From positions 1 to 64,000 of the forward strand of contig JAFTWC010000001.1 in NCBI GenBank assembly GCA_017465475.1: a stretch of 64,000 bases of DNA, written 5' to 3'. The translations under genes were made by a program, and so were the position numbers. This DNA is from Lachnospiraceae bacterium. GTDB lineage: Bacteria > Bacillota > Clostridia > Lachnospirales > Lachnospiraceae. Below are positions 18,616-27,278 of this stretch, one piece after another (position 1 is the first letter of the stretch; each line of letters opens with the position of its first letter). The notes under the pieces were generated by a model. It made no database searches and was not told the DNA's origin. It was given only the letters and a program-made list of their open reading frames with translations.

Positions 18616-18855
18616 CTAAAAATCAGACAAGTCGATTGCCTCCGATACATCACCCGCTCTAAAATTGTTGATTGCAGCATCCATATCCTCCATAGTTTTA
18701 GACGAAATAGTATCCGGAACAACCAATTCTCGAGGTTCCAGCATAATACATCCGTTATCATACTCCCTAACTTGATAATACTGATACATTGCCCCTCTCA
18801 AAGTCACTCTTTTTTTGCTATCAATGTGAACCGTATAATCCTTTAACGCTATCAT
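18616..18855 (-). CDS. Putative antitoxin (AbrB-like N-terminus)
   Basis: A 79-residue protein. Residues 1-40 (VHIDSKKRVTLRG, YYQVREYDNGCIMLEPREL) look like a swapped-hairpin AbrB/MazE-type DNA-binding domain. The acidic C-terminus (DMDAAINNFRAGDVSEAID) would suit toxin binding. I start it at the ATG at 18855 because TATGGAGGTGATAGG is just upstream; an upstream in-frame ATG at 18891 lies too near the promoter and inside a palindrome. It is the first gene of the pair and probably represses its own promoter. Confidence 0.6.
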   Translation of the reverse strand: MIALKDYTVHIDSKKRVTLRGAMYQYYQVREYDNGCIMLEPRELVVPDTISSKTMEDMDAAINNFRAGDVSEAIDLSDF

Positions 18856-18877
18856 CCTATCACCTCCATAATATGCA

Positions 18878-18925
18878 GTGGGATTTCCCACCTTTATTAT
18901 AATACGGACACATTCAATTTGTCAA
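18878..18925 (-). promoter_or_regulatory. Consensus promoter with overlapping palindrome, TA-like pair
   Basis: Minus strand: -35 TTGACA (18925-18920), 18-bp spacer, -10 TATAAT (18901-18896), both perfect consensus. Directly downstream, at the expected transcription start, is the inverted repeat GTGGGA-TT-TCCCAC (18878-18891), well placed as an autorepressor operator. Confidence 0.65.
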
Positions 18926-19050
18926 CTTACAGAAAAATTATTGTTGCCACCTATCTTACTAAAAATACATAGTCACTACCATATAACCCGTCAATCCTTC
19001 CAAAATCGATCCGCAGGCCAAAAGCATCAACGCATACCTCTTTCACTTCT

Positions 19051-20895
19051 TTATAGTGGTGCTCCGAACCCTTCTATATACCCGGCATCTGCCAGGGCTA
19101 TCACGCACAACAACGCTCCCCAATGATAAAACTTATCACTGTTGCCGGAATCGCACCCCTCCCCGGTCAGAGCAGAATAATTTTCGTGTACATGGCGATG
19201 CTCCGTCCATTCCTTCATAAACAATTTGGCAGACTTTTGTGCTAAATCATGGCGCACCTCCTCCAATTCCGTCCGGGCAAGTGCCAAATATACGAGGAAA
19301 TTGAGCGGTGCCCACACCCTTCCCCTCCAGTACTCCTGATCCAAATATGCCGGGTCGTTTCGTGCAATGGACGGCAGCATCCATTCCCCGTAAAACTCCG
19401 ACGGATTGTAATAATGCTCCGCTATGCGACGCTGACGCTCCTGCGACACTTCCGGCGAAAACAATGCATAAAAGTTTGTGGGAGAAATGCGCCTTGAAAA
19501 TTCCCCGGTATCCGTGCGACGATTATAATAAAATCCGTTCTCCTCATCCCACAGACCTTCCAACCCCGCGCAAGCCTTCTCCATGCGTTCCTGCAATCGG
19601 GCAATATCCTCATCCCTTCCGATTAGTTTTGCCAAATCTATCAAACTTCGGCAGTCAAGAATATACAAGCCCGTCAGCCCCACATCTTCCAATTCCAAAC
19701 GGTGGGTTTCTTTATTAAACGGCACATCATCATACATGGGTGAATTATCCAGCCCGCTCTCCAACGCTGCGCCGAAGGTGTCATGTACACCGGTGGTTTC
19801 CCAACGATTCCCGTACTTCACCGGAATTTCTTCACTGCCCCAGCAAAGAGCTCCGCTCCCATTCATACGGTGTTCTGCAAACCAACAGTTCCAACGAAGC
19901 AAATCTTCATACAGTTCCTCCACGATCCATTTTTCCCCATGGATACGATAGGTTTCCAATAACATGGCACTTCCCACCGGCGGTTGGGAACGGTCCGCAC
20001 TGCATTGGCCGGTGGCATAGGCAAAATTCGGCACAAAGCCTTCCTGTGTCTGTTCCTCCAATATCTCCCGCAAATTACTGTAAGCCAGCTCACGATTACC
20101 AAGACTCGCCATAAATCCTGCAAAAAAGTTATCCCAGCAAAACAGAACATATCCGCCACTGCCGATACTCCAAAGCCGACTTACCGGCGATATGACCCGG
20201 TCATGTTTTGCATCATATACCGTATCCCACCCCAGCGCCGACTCCATGGCCTCGTACATCGGCTGCAGCTCTCCGAAACGTGCCGCCCCCTCCGCATGTG
20301 CCTTCTTATGAGATGCAATCAACTCCTGCACTTCCGTAAGACTGCGATTTTTTCCCGTAGAAAACGCCACCGGGCCGTCCAAAACCACCGACAAAAATGC
20401 GGTCTGTACCGGTATATTAAAGTCTTCCGTCGCCTGTCCCGTTGTATAAACCGAATATTCCTTATCTGACGTATGCCCTATCAATCTGCCTCCGTCTTTT
20501 TCTACCCAGCCCGGTTTCCCCCACAAAAAACCACCCTCCAGTACCAACATTGCCGGGCGAACCTGCTTCTTTACCGGTGTCACCAAAAGCACAAGCTCAT
20601 CCCCTTCCGCAGCAGATTCCACTTTAATTTCCATATCACACCAGGTAAGAGACATCTCCGTATAACTTTCGTCAAAGGCATGGGTTCCCGGGAATGCTGT
20701 CTCGGCAGGCTCACGACCGTATTCATTCACAAATCGACCAACCAACGTTTCTTTTAAATAGTGTCCTTCCCGGTATTCCTTAAATGCTACATTCAAAGCA
20801 AACCCATCCGGCATATGAACATGGGACAATACACTGCGTACATTCCATGTATGCCAGCCCTTTAAATAACTTTGCTTCATTTCGTTGTAATTCAT
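19051..20895 (-). CDS. GH63-like (alpha/alpha)6-barrel glycoside hydrolase
   Basis: A 614-residue enzyme with a beta-sandwich-like N-terminal half and a six-hairpin C-terminal domain. Signatures shared with GH63/mannosylglycerate-hydrolase-type enzymes are CWDNFFAGFMASL, YWRGRVWAPLNFLVY and ENYSALTGEG...YHWGALL. The start at 20895 (MNYNEMKQSYLKGW) follows AGTGAGGAGGACTGCT; an ATG 69 bases earlier lacks such a site. There is no signal peptide, so it acts on intracellular sugars. It faces an AraC regulator that probably controls it. The exact GH family and substrate are uncertain. Confidence 0.8.
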   Translation of the reverse strand: MNYNEMKQSYLKGWHTWNVRSVLSHVHMPDGFALNVAFKEYREGHYLKETLVGRFVNEYGREPAETAFPGTHAFDESYTEMSLTWCDMEIKVESAAEGDELVLLVTPVKKQVRPAMLVLEGGFLWGKPGWVEKDGGRLIGHTSDKEYSVYTTGQATEDFNIPVQTAFLSVVLDGPVAFSTGKNRSLTEVQELIASHKKAHAEGAARFGELQPMYEAMESALGWDTVYDAKHDRVISPVSRLWSIGSGGYVLFCWDNFFAGFMASLGNRELAYSNLREILEEQTQEGFVPNFAYATGQCSADRSQPPVGSAMLLETYRIHGEKWIVEELYEDLLRWNCWFAEHRMNGSGALCWGSEEIPVKYGNRWETTGVHDTFGAALESGLDNSPMYDDVPFNKETHRLELEDVGLTGLYILDCRSLIDLAKLIGRDEDIARLQERMEKACAGLEGLWDEENGFYYNRRTDTGEFSRRISPTNFYALFSPEVSQERQRRIAEHYYNPSEFYGEWMLPSIARNDPAYLDQEYWRGRVWAPLNFLVYLALARTELEEVRHDLAQKSAKLFMKEWTEHRHVHENYSALTGEGCDSGNSDKFYHWGALLCVIALADAGYIEGFGAPL

Positions 20896-20967
20896 AGCAG
20901 TCCTCCTCACTACCGATTTCATTCTAAAAAAATACATCCATATTTCAAATTGTAATTCAGTCATACC

Positions 20968-21018
20968 TTCATATCATCTTCATATCAGATTGACTTTATA
21001 TCATTTTACCGCTAAAAT
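20968..21018 (+). promoter_or_regulatory. Divergent control region: direct repeats and araC-type gene promoter
   Basis: TTCATATCA occurs at 20968-20976 and 20979-20987 (11-bp period), with a weaker copy just before. It abuts a -35 TTGACT (20990-20995), 17-bp spacer and -10 TAAAAT (21013-21018) reading toward the AraC-family gene. AraC proteins bind direct repeats of this spacing, so these are candidate sites for local control of both divergent genes. Confidence 0.5.
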
Positions 21019-21076
21019 AAAGTTAAAATATACTCCGTTTCTTATAAAAAATATCATTTTTATTGGAAGGTGTCAC

Positions 21077-21946
21077 ATGAATGAACAAATGAGAGAAACC
21101 GCTTTACGCGGAAGCAGTGCATATCCTATTGTACTGTACCACATGCCTAACGAACAATATCCGCTGCATGCGCCGTTTCACTGGCAGGATGACGTAGAGA
21201 TTTTATCTGTCACAAGCGGTCAGGTGGCTTTGACACGCAAAGAGGAAACCATCCTTTTACATTGCGGTGATATGGTCTGTATCAATCCCGGAGAATTACA
21301 CAGCTTCTGCGCAGTTACGCCGGATGCCGGTTGCGACATTTTTATTTTCCCAACAGAACATCTGACCTTCGCAAATGAAGACCACGACCAAAGTCGTTAT
21401 CTACGACCTTTGACAGAGAAGCAATCGGGCTTTCCTCTCTGCGTAGATACAAAAGATAAGCCTCTTATCCTCCAAGCAATGGATTTGCAGAAAACACGCC
21501 CTATTGCTTATGAACTTCAAACAAAACTCCTATTACTGCAGTGGATTGTCCGTTTGGCACAAACCGATTCCTTTGTGACGCTGCATACCACAAAACAAGG
21601 CGATGTATGCAAAGAAATTCTGACTTATATCAGGCAGCACTATACCGAACGTTTGACCATTCCCGAGATTGCAACCGCCGTGGGGATTTCCCCAACCTAT
21701 TTCAGTGCATTTTTCACCGAACACTTTTCCCAGCATTTCGGCGACTATCTGCGCAGTGTACGCATAGAACAGGCATGTGCGCTTCTTCTGGACACTGCTT
21801 TATCGGTTACCGAAATCGCCTTGGCCGTGGGCTTCAGCTCCGGCAGTCATTTCATCCAACACTTTCGAAAAGCACTGGGAATGACCCCGTTTACTTATCG
21901 AAAACGAAATGAAACCGCACCGGAGTTCCGAAATCCGACACCGTAA
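21077..21946 (+). CDS. AraC-family transcriptional regulator
   Basis: A 289-residue regulator with an N-terminal cupin sugar-sensing domain (HWQDDVEILSVTSG, then HCGDMVCINPGELHSF, about residues 33-80). The C-terminal AraC DNA-binding domain has two HTH motifs (LTIPEIATAVGISPTYFSAF and VTEIALAVGFSSGSHFIQHF, the latter followed by FRKALGMTPFTYRK). The ATG at 21077 follows GGAAGGTGTCAC. It is divergent from the GH63-like gene, the typical layout for a local activator responding to the substrate's sugars. Confidence 0.92.
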   Translation: MNEQMRETALRGSSAYPIVLYHMPNEQYPLHAPFHWQDDVEILSVTSGQVALTRKEETILLHCGDMVCINPGELHSFCAVTPDAGCDIFIFPTEHLTFANEDHDQSRYLRPLTEKQSGFPLCVDTKDKPLILQAMDLQKTRPIAYELQTKLLLLQWIVRLAQTDSFVTLHTTKQGDVCKEILTYIRQHYTERLTIPEIATAVGISPTYFSAFFTEHFSQHFGDYLRSVRIEQACALLLDTALSVTEIALAVGFSSGSHFIQHFRKALGMTPFTYRKRNETAPEFRNPTP

Positions 21947-21977
21947 AAAAGACAACTAATTTAATATCTAATTTGCA

Positions 21978-22006
21978 TTGCATTTCTTGACAAATTCGTG
22001 TATGAT
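21978..22006 (+). promoter_or_regulatory. Possible promoter of the lipoprotein esterase
   Basis: -35 TTGCAT (21978-21983), 17-bp spacer, -10 TATGAT (22001-22006). A TTGACA at about 21987 lacks a good -10 at the right distance. Confidence 0.4.
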
Positions 22007-22070
22007 ATCAATGTAAATTTGTGTCCGAACAGCATCTTTGCTTCAGATACACGAAAAAAGGAGAATCGCA

Positions 22071-23282
22071 ATGAAAAAGAAGGTAATATTTTTACTTATG
22101 GCAGCCGCATTGACCCTTGCAGGTTGCGGACAAAAACCGGAAGAACCGGCGAACACCGATGCAAAAAATACACCGGCCCCGACCGCTGTTTTAGAAGTCA
22201 CAGACACTCCGACAGAGGTACCTGCCACCGCAACACCGGAACCGACAGCCACGCCGCGCCCGACCAAGACGCCGCGTCCGACACCGACCAAACGTCCGAC
22301 CTCTACGCCGATTCCGACCGTTACTCCGGCACCGACAGAGGCACCGACCACCCCGACTCCGGCTCTTTTCACCTATGACAGAGAACGGACCTATACGGAC
22401 AATGCACCGAAAGCAAAAATGCCGAATTACTTATATAACAACGACGCCCCGGCGGGTTCTGTCGTTAATTTTGCTTACAAAACAAAGAACCACAAAAACG
22501 ATAACGGAAAAGAATATGATAAGTCTGCACTTGTGTATCTTCCGGCAAGCTATGACGAAAACGACACCGAGACCAAATATAACGTATTGTACCTGATGCA
22601 CGGCGGCGGAGACTCCCCGAAGTGGTTCCTCGGCGGAGAAGGCTTAAAGAGTAAGTTCACCCGTATGTTGGATCAGATGATTTTTACCGGTGAAATTGAA
22701 CCCATGATTGTTTGTGCCGTTTCCTACTACGAAGGCTACAGTGAAAACGCTACTCAAAACTGTCTCGACTTCTATTTAGAGCTGATGAACGACGTGGTTC
22801 CGCTTTTGGAAACTACCTACAATACCCACGCAGAGGACGTTACACCGGAAGGTTTGGCAGCATCCAGAACCCATAGAGCCTTCGGCGGGTTCTCCATGGG
22901 TGCGGTAACCACCTGGTCCGTATTCGAACACTGCCTTGACGAGTTCGCATACTTTATGCCGATGAGTGGCGACTGCTGGTCTCTCGGCATGACTGCCGGC
23001 AACAGCAAGTCCAAACAGACTGCAGAATATCTGGCCCAGAAGGTGGCAGATAGCGGAAAGACCGCAGAAGATTTCTTCATCTACAGCGGTTGCGGTACCG
23101 CGGATTCCGCCAACCCGAACCTGACGCCGCAGATTAACGCCATGAAGCAGCTTACCGACACCTTCCAGTACTGCGATAATTTTGTCAACGGAAATCTGTT
23201 CCAGTGTGTCGTACCGGGCGGACACGATGTCAATTCCGTAAATCAGGTATTGTTCCACGGTGTACCGAAATTATTCCATTAA
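22071..23282 (+). CDS. CE1-like esterase lipoprotein with PT-rich linker
   Basis: A 403-residue surface lipoprotein. The signal peptide ends in lipobox LTLAGC, with Cys about residue 20. About residues 40-105 are a Thr-Pro-rich unstructured linker (repeats of PTxTPxPT). The rest is an alpha/beta-hydrolase of the esterase D/feruloyl-esterase type: oxyanion loop YLMHGGG, nucleophile elbow GGFSMGAVTTW, and catalytic His in VPGGHDVNSV. It is expected to remove acyl or feruloyl groups from plant xylan or arabinoxylan outside the cell. AAAAAAGGAGAATCGCA sets the start. Confidence 0.88.
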   Translation: MKKKVIFLLMAAALTLAGCGQKPEEPANTDAKNTPAPTAVLEVTDTPTEVPATATPEPTATPRPTKTPRPTPTKRPTSTPIPTVTPAPTEAPTTPTPALFTYDRERTYTDNAPKAKMPNYLYNNDAPAGSVVNFAYKTKNHKNDNGKEYDKSALVYLPASYDENDTETKYNVLYLMHGGGDSPKWFLGGEGLKSKFTRMLDQMIFTGEIEPMIVCAVSYYEGYSENATQNCLDFYLELMNDVVPLLETTYNTHAEDVTPEGLAASRTHRAFGGFSMGAVTTWSVFEHCLDEFAYFMPMSGDCWSLGMTAGNSKSKQTAEYLAQKVADSGKTAEDFFIYSGCGTADSANPNLTPQINAMKQLTDTFQYCDNFVNGNLFQCVVPGGHDVNSVNQVLFHGVPKLFH

Positions 23283-23340
23283 GCAACTACGTTACATACA
23301 AATTTGCAACAATGTTTCGTACCCACTTTGCCTGAACGTA

Positions 23341-23390
23341 AAAGCGCTTGTCTCTTCCCTGTTTTAGGGCGAGGCAAGCGCTCTTTTTCT
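23341..23390. terminator. Bidirectional terminator, esterase / acyltransferase
   Basis: AGCGCTTG(T)CTC pairs with GAG(G)CAAGCGCT with an internal CCCT...AGGG stem, then CTTTTTCT. It lies between convergent genes. Confidence 0.85.
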
Positions 23391-24627
23391 ATTTTCCTAT
23401 TGCCCGCTTATGAATTTCCTCCGTAGCAAAAGAAATCTTGGTAATGGCATCCCGTTTCGTCAAATAGCACCAGAAGCTGTCATCCGGGATAGAAATATCT
23501 ACGCAGTCCCCTCTGCCCAAATAATCATACTCAATATGCATACTTTCCAAACTCTTCGCACTGCGGTGAAGCACATAGGGTTCTCCGTAATAATTGCACT
23601 CCACTCTCGTTTCCTCCGGGGTCTGAATCAGCTTTCCCATCCCCTGTTTATAAAACTTCCATGCATTAGGAAGAGTCTCCACGCGAACCTCATCTTCAAA
23701 ATAGTAGGTCCCGTTCTCGATTTCCTCCCTTACGCAGGCACGTTCCCAATTACTCCAGTCCGGAATATGAGAAAACTCCGTGTCTCCTTCCAAAGCCTGC
23801 AATTGACCGTATTCATCCATCTCCCAACTCTTTCCGCAACAATTGCACCAGAGCTTCGTTCCTTTGGAATCGGTTTGGTGTTCCGTCTTGCAAGCCGGAC
23901 ACTTATACAATAACGCATGCAAGCCATCCGCCCGTCCCGGATGGTCAATCTTGATTTTATTATCCCACTGCCATGCGAAGTCATCATACTGAAAATTCTC
24001 TGCAATACACCGATTGATTTCCTCCACTGACAACGCCTTTGTTTCATCTGCAGAAATAATCTGTTTCATCTCCGCTTCCACAAAAGTCTTTTTATTCTTC
24101 TTATTCCACTGCGGACAAGTCACAAAATTCCCGTGAATCTTAAGTACCACCACCGGTACTCCTAACAGTCGCACCATCTTTCCTAAAGAATCCGGCAAAT
24201 AAGAGGTGCATCCGTCCAGCGAATATCGAGCCTCCGGAAACAGCACAAAAATATTTTTAAGCTTATCCACACAATACTTCATATTCTTTACAAGGTGCAA
24301 ATCCGTCACAAACTTTCTGGTTCCCAACACACCAAGAGACCGCATAAGCGGCTCCGTGTAAGTTTTAAAACCCTCCAGCGTCATAACGTTATTCACCTTA
24401 TAGGGATGCGTCCCTTTTAACATCAAATTAAAATCCACCATGGAAGAATGGGTCACCAACAACAAATACGGCTTCCCCTCAATTTCTTCCATCCCTACCT
24501 TGATAAGCTTCGCTTTTCGCTTCCTCAAATCAGGAAAACTAATAATCCCCTTCGCCAACCCCATAATAAACGTGGGTGAAATCGGTTTCTTTTCAAAATT
24601 AAAACGTTTAATTTTCTCCTTTTTCAT
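23389..24627 (-). CDS. PlsC-type acyltransferase with C-terminal zinc ribbon
   Basis: A 412-residue protein. The N-terminal half is a 1-acyl-glycerol-3-phosphate-acyltransferase-like domain with the HX4D motif VTHSSMVDFN and the acceptor motif FPEARYSLDG. After about residue 250 comes a four-cysteine zinc ribbon (CPACKTEH...CNCCGKSW) and a beta-rich C-terminal region of about 130 residues not found in plain PlsC. No clear membrane helix is seen. GGGGGCTTACAT precedes the ATG. It is likely a phospholipid or related lipid acyltransferase; the role of the C-terminal extension is unknown. Confidence 0.8.
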   Translation of the reverse strand: MKKEKIKRFNFEKKPISPTFIMGLAKGIISFPDLRKRKAKLIKVGMEEIEGKPYLLLVTHSSMVDFNLMLKGTHPYKVNNVMTLEGFKTYTEPLMRSLGVLGTRKFVTDLHLVKNMKYCVDKLKNIFVLFPEARYSLDGCTSYLPDSLGKMVRLLGVPVVVLKIHGNFVTCPQWNKKNKKTFVEAEMKQIISADETKALSVEEINRCIAENFQYDDFAWQWDNKIKIDHPGRADGLHALLYKCPACKTEHQTDSKGTKLWCNCCGKSWEMDEYGQLQALEGDTEFSHIPDWSNWERACVREEIENGTYYFEDEVRVETLPNAWKFYKQGMGKLIQTPEETRVECNYYGEPYVLHRSAKSLESMHIEYDYLGRGDCVDISIPDDSFWCYLTKRDAITKISFATEEIHKRAIGK

Positions 24628-24759
24628 ATGTAAGCCCCCTTAAACATATAACCCATTGTAACATCATACCCTTAATCTCATTATACACCAAACCCGCAGC
24701 GAAAGAAACTACGAAGTAAAAAATCCGGATGATCGTATTTCTGATACGTATTCAAAAAA

Positions 24760-25019
24760 GGGGCAGAAATAGCCCCCACTTCAGTTTCTTGAAAAAGTCG
24801 GGGAGCCGTATAAATAAATTCTTTTTACTTTTCCCGAAGGGTCGCGTAGTTAGCGCAGTCGATATCACCTCTTAGCGATTCTAAGTCTCGAGGTCACACC
24901 CGAGAGACGTTTAGAATCGGTTAGAGGAAGATTGACGGAGCGTTGCGACTTGTAAAAAGGAGTTATTTATACGGCTCCCCGACGTTTACATTTCCCGAAA
25001 CAGGGGCTATTTCTGCCCC
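24760..25019. repeat. Long fold-back (inverted repeat) sequence, about 260 bp
   Basis: The whole stretch folds on itself around one axis near 24890. Outer arms GGGGCAGAAATAGCCCC (24760-24776) and its complement (25003-25019) match 17/17. Second arms at 24797-24828 and 24952-24983 match 30/32. A third pair, CCTCTTAGCGATTCTAA (about 24868-24884) with 24911-24927, matches 15/17, and TCTCG/CGAGA close the loop. On the minus strand the left outer arm is itself GGGGC...GCCCC followed by TTTTTT, a terminator. No protein is encoded. The region 24628-24759 to its left shows nothing. Confidence 0.85.
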
Positions 25020-25025
25020 ATTCAC

Positions 25026-27029
25026 TTAAAACAGTACTTTCGCTGCCGCTTCCCTGTCGGCAAACGGTCCCGGAACCGGTTCTACCGGGCGATGCTCCCC
25101 AAGATAATCGGTATCAAAGGTAATTGCCGTTCCGTCCGGGTCTTCAAACCGCTGTTCCGGTTCGAACGCGCATCCTAAGATGTCGCTGGTTACCATACCG
25201 GCACGGAAATCACCAAGGAAATCGTATACATTGGTCTTTAACGTGTACTTTCCGTCCTTTTCCACCAGTTCCACATATACCTTGTTGGTTTCATCCAAAA
25301 AGAAGTCTTCTTCATGTTCCCAAGCCTTTGCGCCGTTAAAAAAGGCATTTCCCTTAGACCATACCGGGAGATGGTCAAAGTGCCACCGGGCAAGCTTGCC
25401 CATATTCGCCGGCTTATCAAACTCAAAATGAGACAGCCACTCCTCATAGGTCGGATATCCGTTCCAAATTTCCGTACCTACCACGTCGTTTTCTCTCATA
25501 CGGAAGCCCATGTCTTCCTTCTCTTCCTGTACCTCTACCGGCCAGTTCTGTACAAAAATATTGTTGTAGAAACGGTTATCACCGTGGAGAATGGTCATGA
25601 AACCTGCCACCTCGGTACGATGTCTGATATGGTACGGAGTGTAACGCGGCTGGTTCTTTCCGTTGACAATACTATCCACACCGCCACCTACGGACGTAAA
25701 CGCGCCGAGAATCAGGTTATGTACCAATGCCACCCCTTCCGTCGCCAAACGAACAGAAGCCTTGGACAGCATAATGTTGTTATCGATAAGGGTCGGCCCA
25801 TGGCTTACCTCTATGAAAATATCCTGGCACATCATGGCACCTTCTGCATGAGTTGCTCCCTCCGGCATATAGTTGTCGTGAAGCAGGTTCTGGGAAATAC
25901 GGGTACCCTGCGCCTGCCAGTCACACCAAATACCCATGGTGGAATGGTGGATGTGATTTCTGCGCATAACAACGTCAATTGCCGCATGAAGCTTAATACC
26001 GGAAATCTCCGCCCCGCCCAGCTGCTGCATGTTATTAATATGATGAATATGATTGTCCTCAATTAAGCTGAATACGCAGCCCATACGGCCCACAATACCG
26101 GTCTGCTCGCAGCGATAGATATGACATCTTCTAACGATATGACCTCCGATATTCTCCTTCAGCCACCCGTGATACTGCCCGCGGCATACCGCATCACGTT
26201 CCATCTGTGTAGGACTCTTAACATATTTATTGGTAAAGTAATGGTCATTCTCCTCGTCATAATACTTTCCGAGAGAAATTCCGCTACACTTACTGTTACT
26301 GATTTCGCAATCCTCAATAATCCATCCTTTGGACCAGTGCGGACCGATAAGACCGTCCTGATAAGCCGCCGGCGGCGCCCAGGTGGTTGCTGCCTTGTTC
26401 ATATTAAAACCGCTGACTGTAATATAGTTTACACCGGTTTTGGACGGCATAAAACAATTTCTGCGGACATTGATTTCTACCTTTTCCTCATTGGGATTCT
26501 TTCCCTGAAAGTTGGCATAAATCACCGTTTCCTCTCCATCCTGCTCCGTATACCATTTATACACGGACCATTCCGGTTCCCAGGACGGCTGATACACCTC
26601 TGCTTTCATACACTCTTCCAATGTAACGGTCTCGTACAACTGACGATCATTCAAATACACCGCACCGGTATGACGAACCACCGGAGCAAAATACCAGTCT
26701 CCCATTACATAGGTCGTATACGGATTGTACGCCCCAAACACTCCGTTATTGACACGATATACCCAAACATTTCCTTCGTAATGAGTCCATCCCGTGGCAA
26801 CCTCCGCACCGGTAATGACCGCACCTAACGGCACCTCACTGCGATAAGTAATCCGAGCATCCGGCAGGCCCGCATTTACCGGGTCTACATACTCTCTGTA
26901 AATACCCGGAGCCACTACCACCTCATCTCCCGGTTTTGCCACCTTGGCCGCCTCGTTGATACGCTTAAACGGCATTTCTTTACTTCCGTTTCCTTCACGG
27001 CCCGCATTCTGATTAACATAAAGAATCAT
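25026..27029 (-). CDS. Right-handed parallel beta-helix protein (GH141-like)
   Basis: A 667-residue protein beginning YVNQNAGREGNGSKEMPFKR, the DUF1565-type start of many polysaccharide-active beta-helix enzymes. Long runs of short strands rich in Asn and His (RRNHIHHSTMGIWCDWQA, DNRFYNNIFVQNW) form the helix core. Architecture and length resemble GH141 enzymes (alpha-fucosidase or xylanase). There is no signal peptide, so it acts inside the cell or exits another way. GAAGGGAAGGTATACAGT precedes the ATG. A fold-back sequence follows the stop by 7 bp. Confidence 0.75.
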   Translation of the reverse strand: MILYVNQNAGREGNGSKEMPFKRINEAAKVAKPGDEVVVAPGIYREYVDPVNAGLPDARITYRSEVPLGAVITGAEVATGWTHYEGNVWVYRVNNGVFGAYNPYTTYVMGDWYFAPVVRHTGAVYLNDRQLYETVTLEECMKAEVYQPSWEPEWSVYKWYTEQDGEETVIYANFQGKNPNEEKVEINVRRNCFMPSKTGVNYITVSGFNMNKAATTWAPPAAYQDGLIGPHWSKGWIIEDCEISNSKCSGISLGKYYDEENDHYFTNKYVKSPTQMERDAVCRGQYHGWLKENIGGHIVRRCHIYRCEQTGIVGRMGCVFSLIEDNHIHHINNMQQLGGAEISGIKLHAAIDVVMRRNHIHHSTMGIWCDWQAQGTRISQNLLHDNYMPEGATHAEGAMMCQDIFIEVSHGPTLIDNNIMLSKASVRLATEGVALVHNLILGAFTSVGGGVDSIVNGKNQPRYTPYHIRHRTEVAGFMTILHGDNRFYNNIFVQNWPVEVQEEKEDMGFRMRENDVVGTEIWNGYPTYEEWLSHFEFDKPANMGKLARWHFDHLPVWSKGNAFFNGAKAWEHEEDFFLDETNKVYVELVEKDGKYTLKTNVYDFLGDFRAGMVTSDILGCAFEPEQRFEDPDGTAITFDTDYLGEHRPVEPVPGPFADREAAAKVLF

Positions 27030-27206
27030 ACTGTATACCTTCCCTTCTTATATAATCCGGCAAATATTAATATCGCAACAAAGAATTTCCCCAATGCAAT
27101 ATGCTTCCCATTTGCCCTGTATTATAATATTATCACACATTACACATCTCGTCCACACTTTTCACCCCCTTCGGAATAAGATGTAAAAAACACGAATATC
27201 GTTATA

Positions 27207-27235
27207 TTGTTTTTCTGTCCGAATCCTTCTATAAT
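27207..27235 (+). promoter_or_regulatory. Promoter of the peptide-modification locus
   Basis: -35 TTGTTT (27207-27212), 17-bp spacer, -10 TATAAT (27230-27235), about 37 bp upstream of the kinase-like gene's ribosome site region. Confidence 0.55.
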
Positions 27236-27278
27236 GAAACTAATACACAATAATCAAAGGAAAGGAGCACCAAAATCC

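Noticed and set aside
22200-22370. Tandem repeat or CRISPR-like array
   Set aside because: The periodic ACCGAC/CCGAC pattern encodes the Pro-Thr linker of the lipoprotein esterase; units are 6-12 bp and imperfect.
24750-25024. Intact transposon at the fold-back sequence
   Set aside because: No transposase and no exact target-site duplication; the ATTCA copies are not symmetric with the arms.
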